Below, in pieces: positions 1 through 7,558 of a DNA stretch of 64,000 bases (its first letter is position 1; the number at the start of each line of letters is the position of its first letter). Position numbers and translations under genes: made by a program. The notes beneath the pieces are model-generated. The model had not been told where the DNA came from. It did not search any database and saw nothing but the letters and a program-made list of their open reading frames with translations. This DNA comes from SHVO01 sp964576515 (GTDB lineage: Bacteria > Pseudomonadota > Alphaproteobacteria > Rhodospirillales > Rhodospirillaceae). The DNA lies in assembly GCA_964576515.1 (NCBI GenBank), contig CAZNUW010000009.1, positions 1 through 64,000 on the forward strand, read 5' to 3'.

Positions 1-46
1 ATCCATCATTCAGCCAGAGCCGACCGCGCTTGGGTTGTTTGCTTGG
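1..46 (-). pseudogene. IS3-family transposase (OrfB) internal fragment
   Basis: Read on the minus strand, this edge encodes VPSKQPKRGRLWLNDG, which matches the segment just before the DDE catalytic core of IS3-type OrfB transposases (typically QPKRGRLWLNDGSC). It starts abruptly four bases beyond the stop of the hsdM fragment and runs off the left edge. No inverted terminal repeat lies at the junction, so this is an internal piece of a transposase joined to foreign sequence, not a fresh insertion. The identification rests on 16 residues. Confidence 0.6.
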
Positions 47-50
47 GACC

Positions 51-419
51 TTAAGGGAACAGCTTCTGATCGACGAAGGCGCGCAAGTCGTCGCCGGTCT
101 GCGCCTTGTTGTGGTCGATCTTGCCGTCTTTGCCCTTGGGCGCGGCCCAGCTTTCCCAGCGGTAGGGCTTTTCGAGGATGTAGCCGTATTTTTTACCGTC
201 CAGCTCGGCTTCGGTCGCCTTATCCCGCTCAAGGCCGTCCAGATACTTCAGGAACAGGAGCCAGGAGGTTTGCTCGGTATAGTCCAGCTCGGTCGTACAG
301 CCGGCCTCTTTCCAGAGGACATTTTCTATATTCTTGAACGCTTGCTCAAATATTCCGCTTACTACTTTCTGATCGCGGGGCGCAGAGCTGATCGCACACG
401 AGCCAGCCTGCGTGATCAT
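51..419 (-). pseudogene. hsdM: Type I restriction methylase (HsdM) N-terminal fragment
   Basis: The translation contains the conserved N-terminus of one HsdM subfamily (FEQAFKNIENVLWKEAGC, then TELDYTEQTSWLLFLKYLDG, then YRWESWAAP). HsdM is the N6-adenine methyltransferase subunit of type I restriction-modification systems. Full proteins exceed 480 residues. Here the frame stops right after DQKLFP, before the SAM-binding and NPPF motifs, so no catalytic domain is left. The usual start, a Met before FEQAF, is ATA. The only in-frame ATG lies 23 codons upstream, behind AAAAGGTGG placed almost against it. No hsdS or hsdR is visible. I read it as a dead remnant cut off by the transposase piece to its left. 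Confidence 0.8.
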
Positions 420-581
420 TCCACCTTTTCACATGCTCGGACTTTATTGGAATCCCCGGCGATGACGGTACCTTGGCTCAGGATCGGTGGGAAGTTTCTC
501 TTCCGGCAAAAAGGCGAAACGCGCCGCCTACCCAACACGTGCGAGCGCACCCGACAGAAGGCGACGTCGAAAAATCGACGC

Positions 582-610
582 TTGTCAAAAGTCCCCATTT
601 TAGGTACGAT
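582..610 (+). promoter_or_regulatory. Orphan promoter-like sequence with shared 17-base element
   Basis: TTGTCA and TACGAT are separated by exactly 17 bases. The spacer and -10 contain GTCCCCATTTTAGGTAC (591-607), which differs at one base from 36820-36836 in the DUF3987 promoter. No intact gene follows on this strand before trpG. A leftover regulatory region of a lost gene is the likely explanation. Relative to the DUF3987-like tail at 739 the element is in the opposite orientation from the intact locus. Confidence 0.4.
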
Positions 611-738
611 ACTGCAATGTAGTGAAGGAGCACCCCGGCCACGATCACGTCTCGGCCACGCCCCATTCCGCAACAGCGCCCCGCCCGGGCGAAGCATCGC
701 CCTCACACCCGCTCCTCCCAGTACCTCCTCAGCCCTGC

Positions 739-1005
739 GTTAACCCCATGTCGCGCGACGTCGCAGCATGTCGCAAAACGCCGTTTTCGCGCTATCGCAT
801 TGGCCCCACGTGCGAATTCGCGGCATGTCGCATGTCGCAGATGTCGCAAGATTTTCTGTCTCGGAAAAGGGGTGCACCCCATCCGTCCGAAGGCGGCCCC
901 GTTGGCGTCGCCCGTTGTCGCCCAAATGTCGCCCGGCGCCATTTTCGGCCTAACCCTCTACGCCACCTCATCAATTCGGAACATGTCGCCTGTCGCCCAT
1001 GTCGC
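739..1005 (+). repeat. TGTCGC-rich block resembling a DUF3987 gene tail
   Basis: TGTCGC occurs ten times within 257 bases (first at 749, last at 1000). The block opens with GTTAAC-N3-ATGTCGCGCGACGTCGC, which matches 23 of 26 bases at the 3' end of the DUF3987 gene (35440-35465, opposite strand), where it encodes the terminal MSRDVA. This suggests the region once carried a similar gene of which only the repetitive tail survives. The repeats lie directly upstream of trpG but nothing shows they regulate it. Confidence 0.55.
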
Positions 1006-1079
1006 CCCAAATCGCGGCGGCGGCGCGCATCCCCCGCACACGATCCTTCCCTCGCCCGCCCTATCTGCTACAACGCCAC

Positions 1080-1096
1080 CGGCGTTCAAAACGCCG
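1080..1096 (+). promoter_or_regulatory. Short hairpin upstream of trpG
   Basis: CGGCGTT-CAA-AACGCCG forms a perfect 7-bp stem with a 3-base loop about 29 bases before the trpG start, followed by an AT-rich run with TTTATATAT. It could be an operator or a leader hairpin. There is no Trp-rich leader peptide and no U-tract, so classical attenuation is not supported. Confidence 0.3.
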
Positions 1097-1124
1097 AATT
1101 CTCTTTATATATGAAGCAATTGCC

Positions 1125-1766
1125 ATGTCCGCGTCCGCCAGAATTATCCTCATCGATAACTACGACAGTTTCACCTACAACCTCTGGCACTTCCTGGCGG
1201 AGCTTGGGGCCGATCTCACGGTCGTGCGCAACGACAAGGAAACCGTCGCGGGCGTGCTGGCCATGAACCCGGCGGGCATCGTGCTCTCGCCCGGCCCGTG
1301 CGATCCCGACCGCGCCGGCATCTGCGTGCCGCTCATCGCCGCGGCGGCGGCCGCGAACGTGCCGCTGTTCGGCGTGTGCCTCGGCCTTCAATCCATCGGC
1401 CAGAGTTTCGGCGGCAAGGTCGTGCGCGCGCCTTCGCCCATGCACGGCAAGGTCAGCCGCATCACGCATTCCAATCATGCGATGTTCGCCGGCATCCCCA
1501 CCGCCTTCAACGCCACGCGCTATCACTCCCTCGTCGTCGACCGCGCGACGCTGCCGTCCGCGCTCGAAGTCACGGCCGAAAGCGACGACGGCCTCATCAT
1601 GGGCCTCGCCCACAAAACCCACCCCATCACCTCCGTCCAGTTCCATCCGGAAAGCATCGCCTCCGAGTGGGGCCATCGTATCCTGCGTAACTTCCTGGTC
1701 AGCGCCGGGCTCGATGCAAAACCGGAACCTGCTTTCAAAGTGGGAATCGTGAAAGCGGCGTCGTGA
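1125..1766 (+). CDS. trpG: Anthranilate synthase glutamine amidotransferase component
   Basis: TrpG hydrolyses glutamine and delivers ammonia to TrpE for anthranilate synthesis, the first step of tryptophan biosynthesis. The 213-residue protein is one class I amidotransferase domain: the DNYDSF start at residues 11-16, nucleophile Cys85 in GVCLGLQ, and the His174/Glu176 pair in FHPES. Family members usually read GVCLGHQ, so the Leu at 88 is unusual but not catalytic. I chose the ATG whose product begins MSASARIILIDNYDSF, since longer starts add non-family sequence. It overlaps trpD by one base and heads a trpG-trpD-trpC-moaC-moeA run. The partner trpE, normally just upstream, is not in the window. 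The enzyme could also serve aminodeoxychorismate synthase, but the operon favours Trp. Confidence 0.93.
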   Translation: MSASARIILIDNYDSFTYNLWHFLAELGADLTVVRNDKETVAGVLAMNPAGIVLSPGPCDPDRAGICVPLIAAAAAANVPLFGVCLGLQSIGQSFGGKVVRAPSPMHGKVSRITHSNHAMFAGIPTAFNATRYHSLVVDRATLPSALEVTAESDDGLIMGLAHKTHPITSVQFHPESIASEWGHRILRNFLVSAGLDAKPEPAFKVGIVKAAS

Positions 1767-2791
1767 TGGACGGCCTCAAGCCTTACCTCGCGCAACTCGC
1801 CAACGGCGCAACGCTGTCCGAAGCCGACGCCGAAGCCGCGTTCGAGGTCATCATGTCGGGGCAGGCCACCCACGGCCAGATGGGCGCGTTCCTGATGGCG
1901 TTGCGCGTGCGCGGCGAAACGGTCGAGGAACTGACCGGCGGCGCGCGAATCTTACGCGCCAAGGTGCTCAAGGTCGATGCGCCCCCGGGCGCCATCGACA
2001 CCTGCGGCACCGGCGGCGACAGCGCCGGCACCTATAACATCTCCACCGCCGTCGCCCTTGTGGTCGCGGCCTGTGGCGTGCCGGTCGCCAAACACGGCAA
2101 CCGCGCCGTCTCGTCCAAGTCCGGCACCGCCGACGTGCTGGCCGAACTCGGCGTCAACCTGGACGCCGCGCCCGAAACCATCGCGCGCGCCTTGCGTGAA
2201 GCCAACATCGGTTTCCTCTTCGCGCAGAAGCATCACACGGCGATGAAACATGTGGCCCCCATCCGCGCCGAACTCGCCCAGCGCACCATCTTCAATCTCA
2301 TCGGCCCGCTCTCCAACCCCGCCCTCGCCACCCGTCAGTTGATGGGCGTCTATGCGAAGAAGTGGATTGTGCCCTTGGCCGAAACCTTGAACCGTCTCGG
2401 CTCCGAGCGCGCCTGGGTCGTGCACGGCTCCGACGGCCTCGATGAAATCACTACCACCGGCGTCAGCTACATCGCCGACCTGAAGGACGGACAGGTCACC
2501 ACCTTCGAGATCACGCCCGAGGACGCCGGCCTCAAATACGCCAAGCCCGAGGAGCTGAAAGGCGGCGACGCGGCCACGAACGCGGGCGCCATGCGCACGC
2601 TGCTGTTCGGCCGCGGCGGGCCGTACCGCGATATCGTCACCTTGAACGCGGGCGCGGCCCTGCTCGTCGCGGGCAAGGTGACCGACCTGAAGGAAGGCGT
2701 CGCCATGGCGCTCGACGGTCTCATGAGCGGCCGGGCCCGGAAAGCGCTCGAAACCCTCGTCGCCGTCACGAACGAAAAGACGCCCGCATGA
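1766..2791 (+). CDS. trpD: Anthranilate phosphoribosyltransferase
   Basis: Transfers phosphoribose from PRPP to anthranilate, the second committed step of tryptophan synthesis. The 341 residues match the usual family length. An all-alpha N-terminal domain with an AFLMALRVRGET segment is followed by the PRPP-binding DTCGTGGD at about 78-85 and KHGNRAVSSKSG near 109-120, which are family signatures. The ATG at 1766 overlaps the trpG stop. A GTG one codon earlier is also open. Its 3' end overlaps trpC by the ATGA arrangement, so translation of the three trp genes is probably coupled. Confidence 0.95.
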   Translation: MDGLKPYLAQLANGATLSEADAEAAFEVIMSGQATHGQMGAFLMALRVRGETVEELTGGARILRAKVLKVDAPPGAIDTCGTGGDSAGTYNISTAVALVVAACGVPVAKHGNRAVSSKSGTADVLAELGVNLDAAPETIARALREANIGFLFAQKHHTAMKHVAPIRAELAQRTIFNLIGPLSNPALATRQLMGVYAKKWIVPLAETLNRLGSERAWVVHGSDGLDEITTTGVSYIADLKDGQVTTFEITPEDAGLKYAKPEELKGGDAATNAGAMRTLLFGRGGPYRDIVTLNAGAALLVAGKVTDLKEGVAMALDGLMSGRARKALETLVAVTNEKTPA

Positions 2792-3591
2792 GCGACGTAT
2801 TGGAGAAGATCAACGCCGTGAAGCGCGCGGCGGTCGCGACACGTAAAACACAACGCCCGCTCACCGCGCTGGAAGCCCTGCTGCCCGTCGCTCCGCCGCC
2901 GCGCGGGTTCGCAAAGGCGCTCACGGCCAAGGTGTCGCGCGGTGAATACGCCCTCATCGCCGAGATCAAGAAAGCGTCTCCGTCCGCCGGCCTCATCCGG
3001 GCGGACTTCGATCCCGCCGCCCTCGCGCGCGCCTATGCGAACGCGGGCGCGGCGTGTTTGAGCGTGCTCACCGAGGAAGATCACTTCCAGGGCCAGGACG
3101 TTTATATGCAAGCCGCCCGCGAGGCGTCGGGCCTGCCCGTCCTGCGCAAGGATTTCATGCTGGAGATCTGGCAGATCGCCGAGGCCCGCGTCCTGGGCGC
3201 CGACTGCATCCTTCTCATCATGGCCTGCCTGGACGATGCCCTCGCCCGCGAGATGGAAGCTTACGCCCATGCCATCGGTTTGGATGTCCTTGTGGAAGTC
3301 CACGACGAGGCGGAGTTCGACCGCGCCCTGGCGCTCACCTCGCCCCTCATCGGCGTCAACAACCGCAACCTGAAAACTCTTCAGATCGACTTGAGGACCA
3401 CCGAGCGCCTGGCCCAACGCCTGCCGAAAGACCGCGTGCTGGTGGCCGAAAGCGGCCTCAAAACCCCCGCCGACCTCGCCCGCATGGCCAAGGCCGGCGC
3501 ACAGCGCTTCCTCATCGGCGAATCCCTGATGCGCCAAGCGGACGTCGAGGCCGCGACACGAGCGCTTCTCCGCGCGCCAGTTGGTGTATAG
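2788..3591 (+). CDS. trpC: Indole-3-glycerol phosphate synthase
   Basis: Closes the ring of carboxyphenylamino-deoxyribulose phosphate to make indole-3-glycerol phosphate. The 267-residue TIM barrel carries the catalytic LIAEIKKASPS motif (56-66), VLRKDFM, LIGVNNRNLKT and VAESGL, all diagnostic. It is monofunctional, with no fused TrpF. It begins at an ATG overlapping the trpD stop and is followed by a 77-base gap holding a palindromic repeat before moaC. Confidence 0.95.
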   Translation: MSDVLEKINAVKRAAVATRKTQRPLTALEALLPVAPPPRGFAKALTAKVSRGEYALIAEIKKASPSAGLIRADFDPAALARAYANAGAACLSVLTEEDHFQGQDVYMQAAREASGLPVLRKDFMLEIWQIAEARVLGADCILLIMACLDDALAREMEAYAHAIGLDVLVEVHDEAEFDRALALTSPLIGVNNRNLKTLQIDLRTTERLAQRLPKDRVLVAESGLKTPADLARMAKAGAQRFLIGESLMRQADVEAATRALLRAPVGV

Positions 3592-3596
3592 TTTTC

Positions 3597-3634
3597 GCGT
3601 CATCCCAGGGCTTGTCCCTGGGATCCAGGGTTCC
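3597..3634 (+). repeat. Palindromic intergenic repeat, copy 1
   Basis: The palindrome pairs CCCAGGG with CCCTGGG around a CTTGT loop, preceded by GTCAT and followed by ATCCAGGGTTCC. Two other copies lie at 7501-7538 and 30709-30743. The frame GTCAT(C)C-hairpin-GATCCAGGGTTCC is shared while the loop varies (CTTGT versus GAAT or GAAG). It sits between trpC and moaC. Confidence 0.75.
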
Positions 3635-3668
3635 AAACGCCGCCGCGCGCCGACCGGAGTATCGATCC

Positions 3669-4157
3669 ATGCTCTTTAAACGCAAGAAACTCACCCACAT
3701 CGACAAGGACGGCAACGCCGTCATGGTCGATGTGTCGGACAAGAAGGCCACCGCGCGCGAGGCGATCGCGAAAGGCTCCGTGCTCATGGACCTCGACACC
3801 CTGAAGATGATCGAAAAGCGCGAGCACAAAAAAGGCGACGTGCTCGCCATCGCGCAGCTCGCCGGCATCCAGGCCGCCAAGCGCACCTCCGATCTCATCC
3901 CCCTCTGTCATCCCCTTGCATTGACGTCCGTGAAGGTCGAGCTGGAAACCGACGCCAAGAAAAGCGCGGTGAACATCACCGCCGCCTGCAAGCTGGTTGG
4001 TCAAACGGGCGTCGAGATGGAAGCCCTCACCGCCGTCAGCGCGGCGGCCCTGACCGTCTATGACATGTGCAAGGCCGTCGATCGCGGCATGCACATCACC
4101 GACATCCGCCTCGTGAAGAAGAGCGGCGGCAAATCCGGCACGTTCGAGCAGGATTAA
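3669..4157 (+). CDS. moaC: Cyclic pyranopterin monophosphate synthase
   Basis: MoaC converts the MoaA product (3',8-cyclo-7,8-dihydro-GTP) into cyclic pyranopterin monophosphate, the first stable intermediate of molybdenum cofactor synthesis. The 162 residues fit the family. Signatures visible are LTHID near the start, KRTSDLIPLCHPL, GVEMEALTAVSAAALTVYDMCKA and the terminal KSGG. The ATG is preceded by CGGAG at good spacing, and longer in-frame extensions read through the upstream repeat. moeA starts on the next base after the stop. Confidence 0.95.
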   Translation: MLFKRKKLTHIDKDGNAVMVDVSDKKATAREAIAKGSVLMDLDTLKMIEKREHKKGDVLAIAQLAGIQAAKRTSDLIPLCHPLALTSVKVELETDAKKSAVNITAACKLVGQTGVEMEALTAVSAAALTVYDMCKAVDRGMHITDIRLVKKSGGKSGTFEQD

Positions 4158-5369
4158 ATGCCCGCCCTCCTCCCCGTCGCCGACGCGCGCCGCATGATCG
4201 TCGAGGGGCTCGCGCCTCTCGGCGTCGAGCATGTCCCCCTCGCCCACGCGCGCGGTCGTGTGCTGGCGGAGGACGCCGTCGCCCGCGTTTCGCATCCGCC
4301 CGCCGACGTTTCGGCCATGGACGGCTACGCCATCCGTCATGAAGACGTACCCAGCGTTCCGCTCACCCTTGAAGTCGTCGGCGAGTCCGGCGCCGGTCAT
4401 CCGTGGAAAGGCACGCTCGGCATCGGCCAAGCGGTGCGCATCTTCACCGGCGCCCATGTGCCCGCCGGCGCGAATACCGTGGTGATGCAGGAGAACACCA
4501 AAGCCCACGGCACCAACGCTGCCACCGTCGTCATGGTGGAGATGCCCCAACCCGGCCGCCACATCCGCGCCATGGGGCAGGACTTCCGCGCGGGCGATGT
4601 CGGCCTGAAAGCGCCGCGCTTGCTCACCGTGCGCGACATCGGCTTTCTCGCCGCCATGAACATCGCGCGCGTGCCCGTCGCGCGGCGGCCACGTATTGGC
4701 ATTCTCTCCACGGGTGATGAGATCGTCATGCCGGGCGAGTCCGTGGGCGAAGGGCAGATCGTCTCCGCCAACGGCCCGGGCCTCGCGGCCTTCGTCGAAG
4801 CCCACGGCGGCGAAGCCGTGCACCTCGGCGTTGCGAAAGACGAACTCGCGGCCTTACGCACCGCCATCGCGCGCGCCGAACCGCTCGACATGCTGGTGAC
4901 CTCCGGCGGCGTCTCCGTGGGCGATCACGATCTGATGCGAAAGGCGCTCCAGTCCGACGACTTCCGTCTCGCCTTCCATAAGATCGCCATGCGTCCGGGC
5001 AAACCGCTCCTGTTCGGCCGCATCGGCGCGAACCAGAAACTCCCGGTCATGGGCCTGCCCGGAAATCCCGTCTCGGCGATGATTTGCGCGGTCTTGTTCC
5101 TAGGCCCGGCCCTCGCGCGTATGCAGGGCTTGGCGGGCGCAGCGCCCGCAACGCTCACCGCGCGTCTCGGCGTCGATCTCCCGCAGAACGACGGCCGCGA
5201 GGATTACATGCGCGCGGCCTTGTCGCCCGATCTCGTGGCGACGCCCTTTCCGAAGCAGGACTCCGGCATGGTGTCCTCGCTCGCGAAAGCCGACGCCCTC
5301 ATCGTGCGCCCGCCCAACGCGCCCGCGCTTTCCGCGGGCGCGCCGGTGGCGGTGATCGCACTGACTTAA
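4158..5369 (+). CDS. moeA: Molybdopterin molybdenumtransferase
   Basis: MoeA inserts molybdate into adenylylated molybdopterin. The 403 residues show the family layout: PPADVSAMDGYA near the N-terminus, a VFTG-type segment (RIFTGAHVPAGANTVVMQE), the MoCF-binding core with GILSTGDEIV, LVTSGGVSVGDHD and GLPGNPVSAMI, and a beta-barrel C-terminal domain. It abuts moaC with no gap, so the two are probably co-translated. Its stop lies 4 bases from the stop of a convergent gene. moaA, moaD, moaE and mog are not in the window. Confidence 0.95.
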   Translation: MPALLPVADARRMIVEGLAPLGVEHVPLAHARGRVLAEDAVARVSHPPADVSAMDGYAIRHEDVPSVPLTLEVVGESGAGHPWKGTLGIGQAVRIFTGAHVPAGANTVVMQENTKAHGTNAATVVMVEMPQPGRHIRAMGQDFRAGDVGLKAPRLLTVRDIGFLAAMNIARVPVARRPRIGILSTGDEIVMPGESVGEGQIVSANGPGLAAFVEAHGGEAVHLGVAKDELAALRTAIARAEPLDMLVTSGGVSVGDHDLMRKALQSDDFRLAFHKIAMRPGKPLLFGRIGANQKLPVMGLPGNPVSAMICAVLFLGPALARMQGLAGAAPATLTARLGVDLPQNDGREDYMRAALSPDLVATPFPKQDSGMVSSLAKADALIVRPPNAPALSAGAPVAVIALT

Positions 5370-5373
5370 GCAG

Positions 5374-6579
5374 CTAGTTCAGTTTCGCCTTGACCAGCGT
5401 GTCCAACGCGCTCTGCCGCGAGGTCTTCATCGACACTAGGCCGTAGGCGTCCGTGAACTTCGCCGTGTCGGCGCTGGTTTTCAAAACAGCGTCCTTCATG
5501 GCCGGCGACAATTGCGGCGCGGCGGGGGCTTGCGCCGCCACCGGCTCTTCCTTCGCGGCGCCGTTGATTGCGTTCGACAGCAGGCCCGCGGCAACGTTCG
5601 CGCCAACCCAGGCTCCCGTGCCGCCGCTCAGGTTCAGGTTCCGCAGCGCGTTGATCGTCCCCAGGTTCACGCCCGCCGGCAGTTGCGGTACGACCGGCTG
5701 ACCCGCCGCCTTCGCCGCCTCGGCGCTCGCTTGCCAGTACGCCACTTGATAGGGCTTCACCGTAGACGATCCGTTCGCCGCCGCCAGCGCGGCCTGCGTC
5801 GCGGCGTTCTGATCGCCGCTCTGGTTATAGTTCTCCCACCACGCGTTGGTGTAGGCGTTGGTCTGCGCGTAATAGGCCGCGTAGGTGGAATCCCCGCCGC
5901 TCGCGGCCAGCGCCCGCGCGCCGCCGGCGGCCTGCGCCAGGCTTCCAAAATTCACGCCCATGCCGGTTTCTTCCGAGGTCATGGCTTCGTTATAGGACTT
6001 CATGTTCTGGTCCATCGTCGTGCGCATATCGCCCAGCACGTCGCCCACCAGGTCGACGCCCGCCTGAATCTCCTTCTGGCGGCGGCCGATCTCGGAGCCC
6101 TTGATCTCTTTCGCTTCAACGGCGGTCTTGAGGTTCATGTGCGCCGCCTCGTAGCAGACTTGCGCTTCCTCGAGCTTCAAGGCCGCGTCGCCGATCTTGT
6201 CGGCGTCCGTCCCCATCTTGTCCCCATAGGCGGCCAGGCGCGCCGCGGGATCCGGGAAGTCTTCCTGCATCTTCTTCGAGAAGGCCGCCGCGTCGGCGAC
6301 GTACCCCGAATAGGTCGCGGCCTGGTTGGCGAGGCTCGCCACCTTGCCCAGGCCGCCCAAGCCCGGAATGCCGAAACTGCTGGCCTTGCCCAGAAGACCG
6401 GCCGCCGCGCCCGCTTTCTGGGCCGCGCCGCCCACGTCCACCGGCGGCGGCGGAACCATGTCGCGCGCGGCGCTCACCGGCGCATAACACTCGCCGTAGA
6501 ACTGCGCCTTGAACGACGCGGCCTGTGCCGTACCTGCGGCCACACATAAAGTCACACTGACGAGCGCTGCGGTTTTCAT
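5374..6579 (-). CDS. Exported Ala/Gly-rich protein of unknown function
   Basis: I do not recognise a family. The 401-residue product starts with a Sec-type signal (MKTAALVSVTLCVAAGTAQA), then a PPPPVD stretch and a long Ala/Gly-rich, probably helical body. Two lone Cys (in YGECYAP and EAQVCYEA) could form a disulfide in the periplasm. The body includes a GLLGKASSFGIPGLGGLGKV segment and a helical region up to about residue 210. The start chosen has GGGGGA eight bases upstream and gives a clean signal peptide. A longer frame adds 14 residues that spoil it. It is convergent with moeA and divergent from lexA, hence monocistronic. The name of a function would be a guess. Confidence 0.75.
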   Translation of the reverse strand: MKTAALVSVTLCVAAGTAQAASFKAQFYGECYAPVSAARDMVPPPPVDVGGAAQKAGAAAGLLGKASSFGIPGLGGLGKVASLANQAATYSGYVADAAAFSKKMQEDFPDPAARLAAYGDKMGTDADKIGDAALKLEEAQVCYEAAHMNLKTAVEAKEIKGSEIGRRQKEIQAGVDLVGDVLGDMRTTMDQNMKSYNEAMTSEETGMGVNFGSLAQAAGGARALAASGGDSTYAAYYAQTNAYTNAWWENYNQSGDQNAATQAALAAANGSSTVKPYQVAYWQASAEAAKAAGQPVVPQLPAGVNLGTINALRNLNLSGGTGAWVGANVAAGLLSNAINGAAKEEPVAAQAPAAPQLSPAMKDAVLKTSADTAKFTDAYGLVSMKTSRQSALDTLVKAKLN

Positions 6580-6697
6580 CGAAAAGTCCCCCGGGTTGGA
6601 ATGCACATCTATTGCGCGCATTTTTCGTATGGGCCCGGTAACGGGAACACCCCCTGTTCAGGGGGCCGCCGCTCAGAGCGGAATCCGCTGAGAGGGA

Positions 6698-6750
6698 TTG
6701 ACGATAAAACGGAACCAAAGTAGAACATTGGGTAAGTTTATGATTTGTTC
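6698..6750 (+). promoter_or_regulatory. lexA promoter with SOS boxes
   Basis: TTGACG (6698-6703) and TAGAAC (6721-6726) are 17 bases apart. GAAC-CAAAGTA-GAAC (6712-6726) is the GAAC-N7-GAAC form, i.e. the reverse of the alphaproteobacterial LexA site GTTC-N7-GTTC, and it covers the -10. A second, imperfect GTTT-N7-GTTC lies at 6736-6750. Autorepression by LexA is the expected outcome. Confidence 0.8.
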
Positions 6751-6773
6751 TTTTTCGTAGGAGCACACGCCGC

Positions 6774-7490
6774 ATGCTCACTAAAAAGCAGCACCAACTC
6801 CTCCTCTTCATCCGCGACCGCATGCAGCGGGATGGCGTGGCCCCCTCCTTCGACGAGATGAAGGAAGCCCTCAAGCTCCGGTCGAAGTCCGGCATCCACC
6901 GCCTCATCATGGCGCTCGAGGAGCGCGGGTTCCTGCGCCGCCTGCCCCACCGGGCCCGCGCGCTGGAAGTGGTGAAAGTCCCCGAAGGCGGAAACACCTC
7001 CGGCGTCAGCGGCGGTCCTTCGCGGGCGGCGTTCAGCCCCAACGTCATCACCGGCAATTTCTCGGGCGCCATGAACGGCGCCAATGTGAAGACCGCGGTG
7101 CCCACCGAAACCATCGACCTGCCCCTTTACGGCAAGATCGCCGCCGGGACGCCCATCGAAGCGTTGCGGAACCCGACCGAGCACGTCGGCGTGCCCGGCG
7201 CGCTCCTGGGCGCCGGCGATCACTACGCCCTTACCGTCGATGGGGATTCGATGATCGACGCCGGCATCCACGACGGCGACACCGTTATCATCAGGCGCTG
7301 CGACAGCGCCGACAACGGGTCCATCGTCGTCGCGCTGGTCGATAACGAGGAAGCCACCTTGAAGCGCCTGCGCCGCAAAGGCGAGACCGTCGCGCTCGAA
7401 CCCGCCAACAAGTCCTACGAAACCCGCATCTTCGGCCCGGACCGCGTCCGCGTGCAAGGCAAGCTCGTCGGTTTGTTGCGGCGTTACTAA
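6774..7490 (+). CDS. lexA: LexA repressor
   Basis: LexA represses SOS genes and cuts itself when RecA filaments form. The 238 residues hold an N-terminal winged helix (MLTKKQHQLLLFIRDR to about residue 70, with the recognition region KSGIHRLIMALEERG), a linker of about 40 residues, and an S24 autoprotease domain. The scissile Ala124-Gly125 lies in KIAAGTP, nucleophile Ser159 is in VDGDSM, and general base Lys197 is in ATLKRLR. The position between moeA and comEC/gltX is the standard alphaproteobacterial one. The self-operator just upstream supports the call. Confidence 0.97.
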   Translation: MLTKKQHQLLLFIRDRMQRDGVAPSFDEMKEALKLRSKSGIHRLIMALEERGFLRRLPHRARALEVVKVPEGGNTSGVSGGPSRAAFSPNVITGNFSGAMNGANVKTAVPTETIDLPLYGKIAAGTPIEALRNPTEHVGVPGALLGAGDHYALTVDGDSMIDAGIHDGDTVIIRRCDSADNGSIVVALVDNEEATLKRLRRKGETVALEPANKSYETRIFGPDRVRVQGKLVGLLRRY

Positions 7491-7500
7491 GTCCGTTGAA

Positions 7501-7538
7501 ATGTCATCCTGGGCGAATGCCCAGGATCCAGGGTTCCG
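7501..7538 (+). repeat. Palindromic intergenic repeat, copy 2
   Basis: CCTGGGC-GAAT-GCCCAGG, preceded by TGTCAT and followed by ATCCAGGGTTCC. It is the second member of the family seen at 3597-3634 and 30709-30743 and lies between the convergent lexA and comEC stops, where it may also act as a terminator hairpin. Confidence 0.75.
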
Positions 7539-7558
7539 CCCGCCGGACGTCGCGGTAT

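Larger units (their letters stand above)
420..1124. other. Non-coding decayed region left of trpG
   Basis: No credible gene lies here. Short open frames exist on both strands but have no family resemblance and are driven by the GTCGC repeats. The stretch holds a promoter-like pair at 582-610, a 17-base element shared with the DUF3987 promoter at 36.8 kb, the TGTCGC-rich block from 739 to 1005, and a hairpin just before trpG. In the conserved alphaproteobacterial order trpE would be expected here. It is absent. Confidence 0.6.

Noticed and set aside
1081..1124. Trp attenuator before trpG
   Set aside because: The hairpin has no leader peptide with Trp codons, no alternative pairing and no U-tract.
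622..1266. Open frame of 214 codons (GTG start) across the TGTCGC block into trpG
   Set aside because: It runs through the repeats and out of frame into trpG, has no family resemblance, and its only recognisable stretch (MSRDVA) comes from the repeat itself.
6621..6697. Hairpins CCCCCTG/CAGGGGG and AGCGGA/TCCGCT upstream of lexA as a terminator pair
   Set aside because: They lie between divergent genes and lack T-tracts. They may be leader structure, but termination is not needed there.
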